The position numbers were made by a program, and so were the translations under genes. 39,717 nt of DNA from B16-G9 sp964400655 (GTDB lineage Bacteria; Bacteroidota; Bacteroidia; Bacteroidales; F082). The DNA is taken from contig CAYNVN010000076.1 of the NCBI GenBank assembly GCA_964400655.1, positions 1 through 39,717 of the forward strand. The letters run 5' to 3'. Shown here one piece after another: positions 25,008-34,393 of the stretch. The notes under the pieces were generated by a model. It was not told the origin of the DNA, made no database searches, and was given only the letters and a program-made list of their open reading frames with translations. The stretch's first letter is position 1, and every line of letters starts with the position of its first letter.

Positions 25008-26306
25008 ATGACATCCATACCTCAACCCGACCGTACAAAAATGCCGCCTTTGGGAAAAAATCAGGTGTTTCATCTAAACGAACCCGATACAATAACCCTT
25101 TCAAACAATATCGAAACAAGCATCATCAGGGCAGGCACCGAAAACATAACCCGGATTGATATGGTTTTTAAAGCCGGTTCGGCCTGTCAAAACAAACGAT
25201 TGGTGGCATCAACCACCAACAATTTGCTAAAGGAAGGCACTTCGCAAAAAAGCTCCTCTGCCATTGCCGGTATTCTCGATTATTACGGTGCTTACCTGCA
25301 CACTCAAATCAATAAAGATACGGCATCGGTTACCCTTTATGCACTCTCCAAACATCTTAACGAGTTACTACCGTTAATGGCAGAATTGATTTCCGACTCG
25401 GTTTTTCCGGAAAACGAACTGAACCTCTACCTGCAACGTCACAAACAGGAATATCTGGTCAACATTAAAAAAGTACGGTATCTGGCTTCCCTCGAATTTA
25501 ACAAAATGGTGTTCGGTAAAAACAGTGCCTACGGACAGGTATTAACACAAAACGACTTTGACAATATCTCACGGGAAGATGTTTTGACTTTTTACAAAAA
25601 CTACTACAATCCGGCCAATGCCTACATCATCATCAGCGGATTTACAGATGATAACATTATGAGCCTTACCGAAAAACATCTCGGAACACTTGTGCCCGAC
25701 AAAAATATGCGGTTCAATAACAACATTATCTATTCCGAAAACAGCGCTCCGCAAAACAAATATATCGAACAAAAAGAGGCTTTGCAGTCGGCCCTCAGAA
25801 TTGGTAAACAAATCATCGGAAGAAACCATCCCGATTTTCCGGCCATTCAGTTGTTAAATACAATACTTGGAGGATATTTCGGTTCGAGGCTTATGTCGAA
25901 CCTGCGTGAAGACAAAGGATATACTTACGGAATCAGTTCGTTTATTCAGTCGTATAAACACGCTTCCGCTTTTACAATTGCCACCGAAGTGAATGCGGAT
26001 AACACCACGGAAGCCGTTGATGAAATTTGCAAAGAGATATCTTTGTTACGAAAGTATGAAGTTGACAATAAAGAGCTGCAACTTGTAAAAAATTACGTTT
26101 TCGGAAATTTCCTCAAAAGTTTTGACGGCCCGCTGGCACTGGCCGAACGCTACAGGATAGTAAAAGATGCCGGACTCGATTTCAGCTATTATTCCCAAAG
26201 CCTCCAATCGATGATGAAATTATCGGCAAAACAATTGCTGGAAACAGCCTACAAATACTTTGAACCGGAAAGTTTATTACATTTGGTCGTTGGAAAGAAA
26301 AAATGA
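25008..26306 (+). CDS. M16-family peptidase-like protein, inactive partner
   Basis: The product is 432 aa with an M16 fold but no HxxEH zinc motif: the equivalent region reads ASTTNNLLKEGTSQKSS. The conserved C-half motif GGYFGSRLMSNLREDKGYTY, which helps bind the peptide in the partner subunit, is present. This is the classic layout of the non-catalytic chain of an M16B heterodimer. The start is three bases after the first M16 stop, and the TGA stop overlaps the next gene in an ATGA, so all three genes appear translationally coupled. Confidence 0.92.
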   Translation: MTSIPQPDRTKMPPLGKNQVFHLNEPDTITLSNNIETSIIRAGTENITRIDMVFKAGSACQNKRLVASTTNNLLKEGTSQKSSSAIAGILDYYGAYLHTQINKDTASVTLYALSKHLNELLPLMAELISDSVFPENELNLYLQRHKQEYLVNIKKVRYLASLEFNKMVFGKNSAYGQVLTQNDFDNISREDVLTFYKNYYNPANAYIIISGFTDDNIMSLTEKHLGTLVPDKNMRFNNNIIYSENSAPQNKYIEQKEALQSALRIGKQIIGRNHPDFPAIQLLNTILGGYFGSRLMSNLREDKGYTYGISSFIQSYKHASAFTIATEVNADNTTEAVDEICKEISLLRKYEVDNKELQLVKNYVFGNFLKSFDGPLALAERYRIVKDAGLDFSYYSQSLQSMMKLSAKQLLETAYKYFEPESLLHLVVGKKK

Positions 26307-28345
26307 AAAAAAAATTCACATACGGACTGATATTAATTCTCTTATTGATGATAAACGTCAGGATAAATGCTCAAAGCCGGACAATTTCATCACATATCGT
26401 ATGTTTGAATATTATTGACAACGATCAGGTTGAAGTTAAATGGACCAAATCGGTTACCGAAAACTTTGAAAGCTATACCCTTTTCTTTTCTGATGACGGA
26501 ACAACTTTTACCGAATTGCTCACGCTCCCCAATGTGGAAGACACAACTTATCTCCATACCGGTATTAATGCGCTTCAATCATCAAAATATTATTACGTAA
26601 AAGTAAACGGCTCCCTGAACGACAAATCGCCCATAGCCAAAACCCTTTTTATTCAAGGTATTGACGTTAACAGCAACGGTTACGAAGCCGACCTGTTTTG
26701 GAGCACCTTTGCCGATACGCTGCACCGCAATATGGGTGATTATAAAGTGTATAACGATTACCCCGACGGCAACTGGCATTTGGTCGGAACCACCGAACAA
26801 AACGAAATGAGACACATTAAGGTTATTACCTGCAACGATTCCATCCGTTTTAAAGTGGAAATAAACTATGGCGATTGCATTTCAAACTCTACTCAGGTAA
26901 AAGGATTGTTCCAGGATATTATACTGCCCGACAAACCGGTTTTGGATTCGGTAAGCGTTACTCCGGGAGGACAAACCGTGATTGGCTGGACACAATCCGA
27001 CAGCATGGATGTGGTGGGAAATATTATTTACAGATACGACGGAACCAAATGGCTGCCCATCGATTCGGTTTGGGGTTACGATACACAATTTTATATTGAT
27101 ACCGTTAAAGACCCCTGTATCGAAAACTATAAATATGCCATATCTGCGTTCGACAGTTGCGGTAACAAAAGTCCCTTTACCGACCAAACCGCACAGCGCC
27201 CCATATTTTTGTACAACATTCATTACAGCGTTTGCGACTTAAAAGACACCTTGCGCTGGATTGTTTACGAACATCCCAAAATACCCATCGAAACTTACGA
27301 AATCTGGCGAAGTCAAAACAACGGTGCTTATACCCTGATCAACACGGTCAATCCACAACAAGGTATGGATGAACTTACCTACGTTGACGACGACATCGAC
27401 CCGGGTGCCCTTTACGAATATTTTGTCCGTGCCAAAATGGACACCATCACATCATCATCATGCCGTAAAACAGTTCAAACCTTCAGTTACAAAATCCCGC
27501 AATTTGTCAACACGGTTACCGCCGATGTTTTGGCCGATAACACGGTAACACTCGTTATTGACGGCGACATGACCGTTAACAAATGTGTTTGGGATATATG
27601 GCGTTACGGCCCTGCACAACCCGATACCACTCATATTGCCCAAGTTACCAAACCAAACCAAAACACTTCTCCGTTTAACGTTTCCGACGGTGATGTGAAT
27701 GCCTCAATTAACCCCTTGTTTTATTATACCACGGTAATCGACAGCTGCGGAAAAGAGCGCCACAAATCCGAAAATTTCAAAACCATCTGGTTACAGGGCA
27801 ATACACAAGACAACATTAACCACCTGTTTTGGACAGCCTCCCAAGGATGGACCGACGGAGTGGAGAAATACTATATTTTCCGTACGGTACCCGGTGTGGA
27901 ACCAACAGCACCCATCGATTCGGTTGACGGAAATACGTTACAATATCAGGAACCTGCCCCCACATCGGGTGTTGCCGACGGCAGAACCATCTATTTTGTT
28001 CAGGCGCTTAAAAAACCGGTTGCCGGCGAACGCATTACCAGCACCTCAAACCGCATACCGTTGTACAAAGCGGCCACCCTTTACTTTGCCAACGCTTTCC
28101 GTCCGGATGGAGTGAACAACGAGTTCAAACCCATATTCGACTTTTTCGGAGGATTAAATTACCTGTTCCGAATTTACGACAGATGGGGAAAAATAATTTT
28201 TGAAACCAATGACATTAACAAAGGCTGGGACGGTACTTTCAATAACGAACCCGTTGAAAAAGGAACGTATGTTTATGTTATAACCTACCGTTCGGTCAAC
28301 GGAAAAAATATATCTCACAAAGGAACCGTTACCCTGATTAGATAA
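26303..28345 (+). CDS. T9SS type B (gliding-type C-terminal domain) surface protein
   Basis: The product is 680 aa with a signal peptide (MKKKFTYGLILILLLMINVR). The body consists of about six fibronectin III-like repeats, with recurring strands such as SVTPGGQTVIGWTQSD, YEIWRSQNNGAYTLIN and KYYIFRTVPG. The last 90 residues are the gliding-motility-associated C-terminal domain recognised by T9SS (LYFANAFRPDGVNNEFKPIF, then LFRIYDRWGKIIFETND, NKGWDGTFNN and KGTYVYVITYR). It is therefore predicted to be exported and displayed at the cell surface as an adhesin or matrix protein. Its start overlaps the inactive M16 gene, implying shared regulation. Confidence 0.9.
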   Translation: MKKKFTYGLILILLLMINVRINAQSRTISSHIVCLNIIDNDQVEVKWTKSVTENFESYTLFFSDDGTTFTELLTLPNVEDTTYLHTGINALQSSKYYYVKVNGSLNDKSPIAKTLFIQGIDVNSNGYEADLFWSTFADTLHRNMGDYKVYNDYPDGNWHLVGTTEQNEMRHIKVITCNDSIRFKVEINYGDCISNSTQVKGLFQDIILPDKPVLDSVSVTPGGQTVIGWTQSDSMDVVGNIIYRYDGTKWLPIDSVWGYDTQFYIDTVKDPCIENYKYAISAFDSCGNKSPFTDQTAQRPIFLYNIHYSVCDLKDTLRWIVYEHPKIPIETYEIWRSQNNGAYTLINTVNPQQGMDELTYVDDDIDPGALYEYFVRAKMDTITSSSCRKTVQTFSYKIPQFVNTVTADVLADNTVTLVIDGDMTVNKCVWDIWRYGPAQPDTTHIAQVTKPNQNTSPFNVSDGDVNASINPLFYYTTVIDSCGKERHKSENFKTIWLQGNTQDNINHLFWTASQGWTDGVEKYYIFRTVPGVEPTAPIDSVDGNTLQYQEPAPTSGVADGRTIYFVQALKKPVAGERITSTSNRIPLYKAATLYFANAFRPDGVNNEFKPIFDFFGGLNYLFRIYDRWGKIIFETNDINKGWDGTFNNEPVEKGTYVYVITYRSVNGKNISHKGTVTLIR

Positions 28346-28474
28346 AACCGTTACTTCCTTTACCGATCACAAGGCGTTTTTTAACGGTCTCTTCCGAAAT
28401 CTTACCAGCGTTAACAGATGTTAAAACCCTTTAAACAACCAACTTTTATCTTTTAATTATGTCATTTATTTTGA

Positions 28475-28482
28475 TACTTTTG
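28475..28482 (+). promoter_or_regulatory. -7 box of guaB
   Basis: TACTTTTG, a full consensus match, ends 26 bases before the ATG at 28509. No TTTG lies at 19 bases upstream, so the -33 side is degenerate. Confidence 0.6.
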
Positions 28483-28508
28483 CCCAACCCCAAAAAAATC
28501 ATTTATTT

Positions 28509-29984
28509 ATGTCTTTTGATAGCGAAAAACTCATCTCCGAAGGTCTGACATACGACGACGTTTTGTTGGTGCCTGCGCAATCGGATGTACTTCCGCGCGA
28601 AACCGACCTCTCCACAAGATTTACCCGCAACATCAGCCTTAAGATTCCCATTGTGTCTGCCGCCATGGATACGGTTACCGAATCGAAACTGGCAATTGCC
28701 ATGGCACAGTTGGGCGGTATTGGTGTATTGCATAAAAACATGACCATCGAAAAACAGGCCAACGAAGTAAGAAAAGTTAAACGTGCCGAAAACGGTATGA
28801 TCATCGACCCCGTTACGCTTCACAAAAACGCTACGGTGGGCGATGCGCTTAAAATAATGGAAGAATACAGCATTGGCGGTATTCCGGTGGTTGACAAAAA
28901 CAACAAACTGGCGGGAATTGTTACCAACCGCGATTTACGGTTTGAACGCGATATGCGCAAATCGGTTTCGGAAGTAATGACCTCCGAAAACCTTGTCACC
29001 ACCACCGAGTTCACCGATTTTGAACAAGCGGCCGAAACGCTTCAAAAATATAAAATCGAAAAACTTCCCGTGGTGGACGAACAATATAAACTGGTCGGAT
29101 TGATCACCTACCGCGACATCATTAAAATTAAAGAAAACCCGAACAGCTGCAAAGACGAAAAAGGCAGATTACGGGTTGCTGCTGCCGTTGGCGTTGCACA
29201 CAATACACTTGAAAGAGTTGAAGCTCTTGTTGAAGCCGGCGTTGATGCCATAGTTATCGATACAGCCCACGGACACTCGCAGGGAGTACTTAATATGGCC
29301 AAAAGCGTAAAATCAAAATTTCCTCAAATCGAATTGATTGTAGGTAATATAGCCACTGCCGAAGCGGCACTTGACCTGATAGCTGCCGGTGCCGATGCCA
29401 TAAAAGTGGGAATAGGCCCCGGATCAATATGCACCACACGTATCATTGCAGGAGTAGGCGTACCCCAGTTAACGGCGGTTCACGACGTTACTCAGGCAGT
29501 AAAAAATACAGGCATTCCGGTAATTGCCGACGGCGGTATCCGCTATACCGGCGATATCGTTAAAGCCATTGCTGCAGGTGCCGACACCATTATGGCCGGC
29601 TCACTGTTTGCAGGTGTTGACGAATCTCCCGGTGAAACCATCATTTTTGAAGGAAGAAAATATAAAACCTACCGCGGTATGGGTTCGGTGGAAGCCATGC
29701 AGGAAGGTTCAAAAGACCGTTATTTCCAGGATATGGAAGACGACATTAAAAAACTGGTTCCCGAAGGCATTGTTGGTCGCGTACCCTACAAAGGCTCGCT
29801 GGCGGAAGTTATTCACCAAATGGTGGGCGGACTAAGGTCGGGTATGGGATATACCGGTTCACAAAATATCGAAACACTTCAAAAAGCACGGTTCATAAAA
29901 ATAACCGCAGCAGGCTTTGCCGAAAGTCATCCCCACGACATCACCATTACACGCGAAGCACCAAACTACAGCCCCAAAGGGTAA
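28509..29984 (+). CDS. guaB: Inosine-5'-monophosphate dehydrogenase
   Basis: The product is 491 aa, full length. It oxidises IMP to XMP with NAD+, the rate-limiting step of GMP synthesis. The TIM barrel (GLTYDDVLLVPAQSDVLPRE, IPIVSAAMDTVTESKLAIAM) is interrupted by a CBS pair at about 98-210 (SIGGIPVVDKNNKLAGIVTN; KIEKLPVVDEQYKLVGLITY). The catalytic loop GIGPGSICTTR has Cys308, and the flap motif RGMGSVEAM is present. It leads a run of periplasmic folding genes and has its own promoter. A weak hairpin sits in the 56-base gap before the next gene. Confidence 0.98.
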   Translation: MSFDSEKLISEGLTYDDVLLVPAQSDVLPRETDLSTRFTRNISLKIPIVSAAMDTVTESKLAIAMAQLGGIGVLHKNMTIEKQANEVRKVKRAENGMIIDPVTLHKNATVGDALKIMEEYSIGGIPVVDKNNKLAGIVTNRDLRFERDMRKSVSEVMTSENLVTTTEFTDFEQAAETLQKYKIEKLPVVDEQYKLVGLITYRDIIKIKENPNSCKDEKGRLRVAAAVGVAHNTLERVEALVEAGVDAIVIDTAHGHSQGVLNMAKSVKSKFPQIELIVGNIATAEAALDLIAAGADAIKVGIGPGSICTTRIIAGVGVPQLTAVHDVTQAVKNTGIPVIADGGIRYTGDIVKAIAAGADTIMAGSLFAGVDESPGETIIFEGRKYKTYRGMGSVEAMQEGSKDRYFQDMEDDIKKLVPEGIVGRVPYKGSLAEVIHQMVGGLRSGMGYTGSQNIETLQKARFIKITAAGFAESHPHDITITREAPNYSPKG

Positions 29985-29995
29985 CATAATATGAT

Positions 29996-30023
29996 TTAGA
30001 TTTCAATAATAATATAAATCTAA
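29996..30023 (+). repeat. 8-bp inverted repeat between guaB and the parvulin gene
   Basis: TTAGATTT (29996-30003) pairs exactly with AAATCTAA (30016-30023) around 12 bases. It is AT-only apart from one pair and has no T run, so it is at best a weak attenuator or processing site. Confidence 0.4.
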
Positions 30024-30040
30024 CCAAACATTAAAAACAA

Positions 30041-32068
30041 ATGAAAAAGATAATTACAAAAACCTCGTTGTTAATGATTATGGCACTCCTGTTTCAGGGA
30101 GTACAGGCACAATTTTTTAAATCGTTGGACGACAAAACACTGGTAACTATAGGCGACGAAAATGTTAAGGTAAAGGAATTTATCCGCGTTTACGAAAAAA
30201 ACAATACCGAAGCCGAACGTCAAAAACCGGATGCCATTAAAGAATACCTCGACCTTTACATCAATTTTAAATTAAAAGTTAAAGAGGCCGAAGCGCTGAA
30301 AATGGACACGGTAGCATCTTTTAAAAAAGAGCTGAAAGGTTACAGGGAACAGCTTGCCAAACCCTACTTTACCGACGAATCGGTTAACGAAAAACTGCTT
30401 AACGAAGCATACGACCGCCTTAAACATGACGTTAGGGCCAGCCACATCCTCATTATGGTGGACGAAAATGCAACCCCTGAGGATACCCTTAAAGCATGGA
30501 ATAAAATAAAGCAAATCCGTCAGGAGATAATGGATGGCAAAGCATTCGGAGAGGCAGCCATTGAGTACTCGGACGACCCCTCGGCCAAAGACCAAAAAGA
30601 AATCCCCGGCAAACAGGCATTTCGTAAAGGAAACCACGGCGACTTAGGCTATTTCACCGTTTTTAATATGGTTTATCCTTTTGAAACTGCTGCCTACGAA
30701 ACACCGGTCGGTCAGGTGTCGCAGCCGGTAAGAACCCAATATGGCTATCATTTGGTTAAAGTAACCGACAAAAAGCCGGCCATGGGTGTTGCCGAAGTAG
30801 CACATATTTTCGTTCGTTTGCGTCCCAACGCCAGCGATAACGATGTAAAACGCAAAACCGAAAAAATTGACAATATCTACCAAAAACTTGAAAAGGGTAT
30901 GCCATGGGATTCGGCTGTAATTAAATATTCCGAAGATAAAGGTTCGGTTAACAAAGGCGGTAAATTATCAAAATTTACCTGTAGCCGGATTGTTCCCGAG
31001 TTTGTGGTAACAATCGACAGCCTTAAAACCGGACAATATTCAAAACCGGTTCGTACCATGTACGGATGGCACATCATTAAACTTATCAGCATTAAACATC
31101 CCGGAACCTTTGAAGAGGAAAAAGCAGGGCTGGAAGAACGCCTGAAAAAAGATATGCGTTCAAAACTCAGTAAAGAAGCCGTGATTAAACAAATAATGGC
31201 CAACAACAATTACAAAGTGGTGGAAGAATCGAAAGCGGAAGTTTTTGCCGTTATCGACTCCACGGTTTTACTTGGAAAATTTAAAGCCGACAGCATTGAT
31301 TTTAACTGCGAAAAACCCCTTATTAAAATCGGTAAAGAAACCATCAGTCAACAGGACTTTATAAAATATGTTGAAAAAAATCAAAAGAAACAGGCCAACA
31401 TCGACAAAAACCTCTATTTGCAAAGACTGTTTGACAAATTCTCCCACAAGGTTTGTCTCGATTACAAAGATGCCAATCTTGAAAAAGAATATCCCGAATT
31501 TGCAAATCTTATGAAAGAATACCACGACGGTATTTTACTTTTCAATTTAAGCGACGAAAAAGTATGGTCGAAAGCCGTAAAAGATACAACCGGACTGAAA
31601 AAGTTCTATGAAAATAATAAGATTAAATATCAGTGGGAAGCAAGAGCAGAAGCCACCGTTTATTACATCAGCAACAAAAATGATGTGGAAAAAGCTGTTA
31701 AAATTATCAGAAGCGGAAACGACGATGGCGAAATTGCCAAAGCACTGCTTAACGACAGTATAAATTCGGTAAAAATCACTCCGGGAAAATTCGAAAAAGG
31801 CGACAACAAATATGTTGATGCTGTTGAGTGGCAACCCGGTTTCTACCAGGCCGGAAACTCCGATGTTGAAGACTTAACAGTATTTGTAAAAATTAAAAAC
31901 ATCATAAAACCCATGGCCAAATCGCTTGACGAAGCAAGAGGTCTGGTTACCGCCGATTATCAGGATTACCTTGAAAAAGAGTGGGTAAAAGCGTTAAAAC
32001 AAAAGTATCCCGTCAAGGTTAACGAAAAAGTCCTGACAAAAGTTATTGAAAAAGAAACAGCCAATTAA
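30041..32068 (+). CDS. Periplasmic peptidyl-prolyl isomerase with two parvulin domains
   Basis: The product is 675 aa with a signal peptide ending VQAQ. An N-terminal SurA/PrsA-like chaperone region (residues about 30-120) is followed by two parvulin (PpiC) domains. The first starts RASHILIMVDENATPEDT and ends VGQVSQPVRTQYGYHLVKV. The second starts VAHIFVRLRPNASDND and ends YSKPVRTMYGWHIIKL. A long helical C-terminal half has no known domain. It should help fold outer-membrane or secreted proteins in the periplasm. It follows guaB by 56 bases and precedes two more SurA-type genes. A guaB-parvulin-SurA order is, from memory, common in Bacteroidales. Confidence 0.93.
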   Translation: MKKIITKTSLLMIMALLFQGVQAQFFKSLDDKTLVTIGDENVKVKEFIRVYEKNNTEAERQKPDAIKEYLDLYINFKLKVKEAEALKMDTVASFKKELKGYREQLAKPYFTDESVNEKLLNEAYDRLKHDVRASHILIMVDENATPEDTLKAWNKIKQIRQEIMDGKAFGEAAIEYSDDPSAKDQKEIPGKQAFRKGNHGDLGYFTVFNMVYPFETAAYETPVGQVSQPVRTQYGYHLVKVTDKKPAMGVAEVAHIFVRLRPNASDNDVKRKTEKIDNIYQKLEKGMPWDSAVIKYSEDKGSVNKGGKLSKFTCSRIVPEFVVTIDSLKTGQYSKPVRTMYGWHIIKLISIKHPGTFEEEKAGLEERLKKDMRSKLSKEAVIKQIMANNNYKVVEESKAEVFAVIDSTVLLGKFKADSIDFNCEKPLIKIGKETISQQDFIKYVEKNQKKQANIDKNLYLQRLFDKFSHKVCLDYKDANLEKEYPEFANLMKEYHDGILLFNLSDEKVWSKAVKDTTGLKKFYENNKIKYQWEARAEATVYYISNKNDVEKAVKIIRSGNDDGEIAKALLNDSINSVKITPGKFEKGDNKYVDAVEWQPGFYQAGNSDVEDLTVFVKIKNIIKPMAKSLDEARGLVTADYQDYLEKEWVKALKQKYPVKVNEKVLTKVIEKETAN

Positions 32069-32080
32069 CAGTTAATCTCC

Positions 32081-32129
32081 GAAATTGCCATATCGGTAAA
32101 ATTTAAGGTTTTACCGATATGGCAATTTC
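32081..32129 (+). terminator. Perfect 21-bp inverted repeat, terminator-like or attenuator hairpin
   Basis: Arms 32081-32101 and 32109-32129 are exact reverse complements with a seven-base loop (TTTAAGG). The stem starts 12 bases after the parvulin stop and is followed by a pyrimidine-rich TTTCTTTCT. It would be the strongest hairpin in the window, yet it sits inside an apparent operon only 17 bases before the next start. Confidence 0.75.
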
Positions 32130-32146
32130 TTTCTAAAATACAGGTT

Positions 32147-33019
32147 TTGTTGAAATTACCTTTACTATCCATATTGTTGCTTACACTTGCTTTTACAGCA
32201 TGTGATTCCGGTATGGTACAGGACAAAGGAGCACCGCTTGCCAGAGTTGGCGATGATGTATTATACGAAAACGACATCAAAAATTTGCTCCCGCCAAACA
32301 CAAAACCGCTCGACTCAATAGTTTGGGTACACAATTATACCAACAACTGGGTTAAAACAAAACTTCTTATAAACAAAGCCAAAAAAAATTTAAAGCCGCA
32401 ACAACTTGATTTTAAAACACAACTGGAAAAATACCGAAACTCTCTGATTACATACACCTACGAAACCGAACTGATAAAGCAACAACTCGACACCGTAGTT
32501 ACCGATAATGAAATTGAAGCATATTACCATACCCACAAAAACGAATTTATTCTGGTAAAAAATATTGTACGATCGATGTATGTGGTTATCGAAAACAATA
32601 AAAAGCTTGACAAGCATTTTACCAAACTCTTTACACTGCCCGATTCGGTAATTATCGATTCGCTGGAATATAATTGCAAACAATTTGCGTACGACTATTT
32701 TCTCGACACAACCACATGGTTACTTTTTGATGACGTACTGAAAACCATCCCCGTTAAAACCTACAACAAAGAGCTTTTTCTTAAAAACAACAGGTTCGTA
32801 AAAGTAAAAGACAAGGATTATATATATCTGATTAACTTTGTTGACTTTAAAATAAAAAATGATTTTTCGCCGTTAGAGCTGGAACGTGAAAATATTAAAA
32901 ACATAATTGTTAACAGCCGAAAAATGGTTTTCATTAAAAAACTACACGACAAGCTGTACAACGAAGCGGCACGAAAAAATGAATTTGAGATTTACATATA
33001 TGATGAACAAAACAAATAA
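32147..33019 (+). CDS. SurA/parvulin-like lipoprotein without a recognisable isomerase domain
   Basis: The product is 290 aa. No ATG starts the frame: TTG at 32147 or TTG at 32150 is the only choice compatible with the signal peptide LKLPLLSILLLTLAFTAC, whose lipobox puts the lipidated cysteine at 19. The N-terminus after it (APLARVGDDVLYENDIKNLL) matches the chaperone helix region of SurA/PpiC proteins, and residues 85-130 are helical (YETELIKQQLDTVVTDNEIE). No parvulin catalytic core follows. It is probably a membrane-anchored chaperone or accessory of its neighbours. The end overlaps the SurA gene by 17 bases. Confidence 0.82.
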   Translation: MLKLPLLSILLLTLAFTACDSGMVQDKGAPLARVGDDVLYENDIKNLLPPNTKPLDSIVWVHNYTNNWVKTKLLINKAKKNLKPQQLDFKTQLEKYRNSLITYTYETELIKQQLDTVVTDNEIEAYYHTHKNEFILVKNIVRSMYVVIENNKKLDKHFTKLFTLPDSVIIDSLEYNCKQFAYDYFLDTTTWLLFDDVLKTIPVKTYNKELFLKNNRFVKVKDKDYIYLINFVDFKIKNDFSPLELERENIKNIIVNSRKMVFIKKLHDKLYNEAARKNEFEIYIYDEQNK

Positions 33020-34373
33020 ACACCTTTCAGCCATTCTTGCAGCTGCACTTACGCTGTTATTGAATTTAAGTGTTGTAAGGGCACAACAACCACAGGTTAT
33101 TGATCAGGTAGCAGCAGTGGTTGGACGAAACATTATTTTAGAATCGGATATCGAAAACCAATATCTTAATTACCGGCTCCAGGGAAGCATAAAAGGCAGC
33201 GAGCAGGAGGTTAAATGCAGCATTTTGGAGGATATGCTTTTCCAAAAACTGCTGGTAGCCCAGGCCGAAGTTGACAGTATTGTTGTGGACGACGCACAGG
33301 TAAATGCCGAACTCGACAGAAGAATAGGCATGTTTATCCAACAATTCGGATCGCAGGAAAAACTGGAACGCTACTACAACAAAAGCATTACCGACATTAA
33401 AAAAGAGCTGTTTGATGTAATTAAAGAACAGCTTTTATCGCAACAGGTACAGCAGCAAATAATTGCAAATGTAACGGTAACCCCGTCGGAAGTTAAAGCC
33501 TTTTTCAAATCAATTCCCAAAGACAGCCTTCCACAAATAAAAACCGAATATGTAATTCAGCAAATCGTAAAAAACCCGCCTGTAAGTATCGAAGAAAAAA
33601 TAAGGGTAAAAGAACAACTGCTTAATTTAAGAAAAAGAATCCTTGATGGCGAAAATTTCTCAACACTGGCCATTCTCTATTCCGAAGACCCCGGCTCCGC
33701 TTCAAAAGGCGGTGAACTCGGTTTTTACGGCCGCGGACAACTTTATCCCGAGTTTGAAGCCGTTGCCTTTAAACTGAAAGAGGGTGAAGTTTCGGATATT
33801 GTGGAAACCGAAGCCGGTTATCATATCATCCAGATGATTGCAAGAAAAGGCGATTACATCAATGTACGACATATTTTACTGGTCCCCAAAGTATCGCCGC
33901 TCGACCTTACAAAAGCACGAAATGAACTTGACAGTGTAGCTGCACTCATAAGAAACGATTCCATTACTTTTGATGAAGCCGTAGAAAAATTCTCGGAAGG
34001 AAAAAACAAAAACAGCGGTGGTTATCTGATCAATGATTATACGGGAGGTACCTCTTTTGAGGCCGAACAACTCGACCCTCAGGTTTCGTTTGTGGTTGAC
34101 AAACTGAAAGTGGGTGAAATTTCCAATCCGGTACCCATGAAAACCGATAAAATGAAAGATGCTTACCGCATTTTATACCTCAAAGAAAAAACCAGGCCGC
34201 ACCGCGCCAACATGAAAGACGACTACCCCAAAATTCAACAATGGGCACAACAAAAAAAGCAAAAAAAGGTAATTGACGAATGGGTAAACGAAAAAAGCAA
34301 ACAAACCTACATTCGTATTAGTGATGATTTTATGAAGTGTAATTTTCATTACAACTGGCTTGAAACCAATTAA
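33003..34373 (+). CDS. SurA-like periplasmic chaperone and peptidyl-prolyl isomerase
   Basis: The product is 456 aa from the ATG at 33003; an ATG at 33000 is equally possible, while a frame start at 32907 lies deep in the upstream gene and is rejected. The signal peptide ends VVRAQ. A SurA N-terminal domain (VIDQVAAVVGRNIILESDIE, then KCSILEDMLFQKLLVAQAEV) is followed by parvulin domain 1 (TEYVIQQIVKNPP to AGYHIIQMIARKG) and parvulin domain 2 (NVRHILLVPKVSPLD to AYRILYLKEKT). This is the standard SurA order. It should escort outer-membrane proteins across the periplasm. The start lies inside the preceding lipoprotein gene, suggesting coupled translation. MoxR follows 20 bases later. Confidence 0.92.
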   Translation: MNKTNKHLSAILAAALTLLLNLSVVRAQQPQVIDQVAAVVGRNIILESDIENQYLNYRLQGSIKGSEQEVKCSILEDMLFQKLLVAQAEVDSIVVDDAQVNAELDRRIGMFIQQFGSQEKLERYYNKSITDIKKELFDVIKEQLLSQQVQQQIIANVTVTPSEVKAFFKSIPKDSLPQIKTEYVIQQIVKNPPVSIEEKIRVKEQLLNLRKRILDGENFSTLAILYSEDPGSASKGGELGFYGRGQLYPEFEAVAFKLKEGEVSDIVETEAGYHIIQMIARKGDYINVRHILLVPKVSPLDLTKARNELDSVAALIRNDSITFDEAVEKFSEGKNKNSGGYLINDYTGGTSFEAEQLDPQVSFVVDKLKVGEISNPVPMKTDKMKDAYRILYLKEKTRPHRANMKDDYPKIQQWAQQKKQKKVIDEWVNEKSKQTYIRISDDFMKCNFHYNWLETN

Positions 34374-34393
34374 CCAAACCTTAAAATCAAACC

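Noticed and set aside
32907..33002. Extended N-terminus of SurA from 32907
   Set aside because: It lies fully inside the preceding lipoprotein gene and would bury the signal peptide that starts at 33003.
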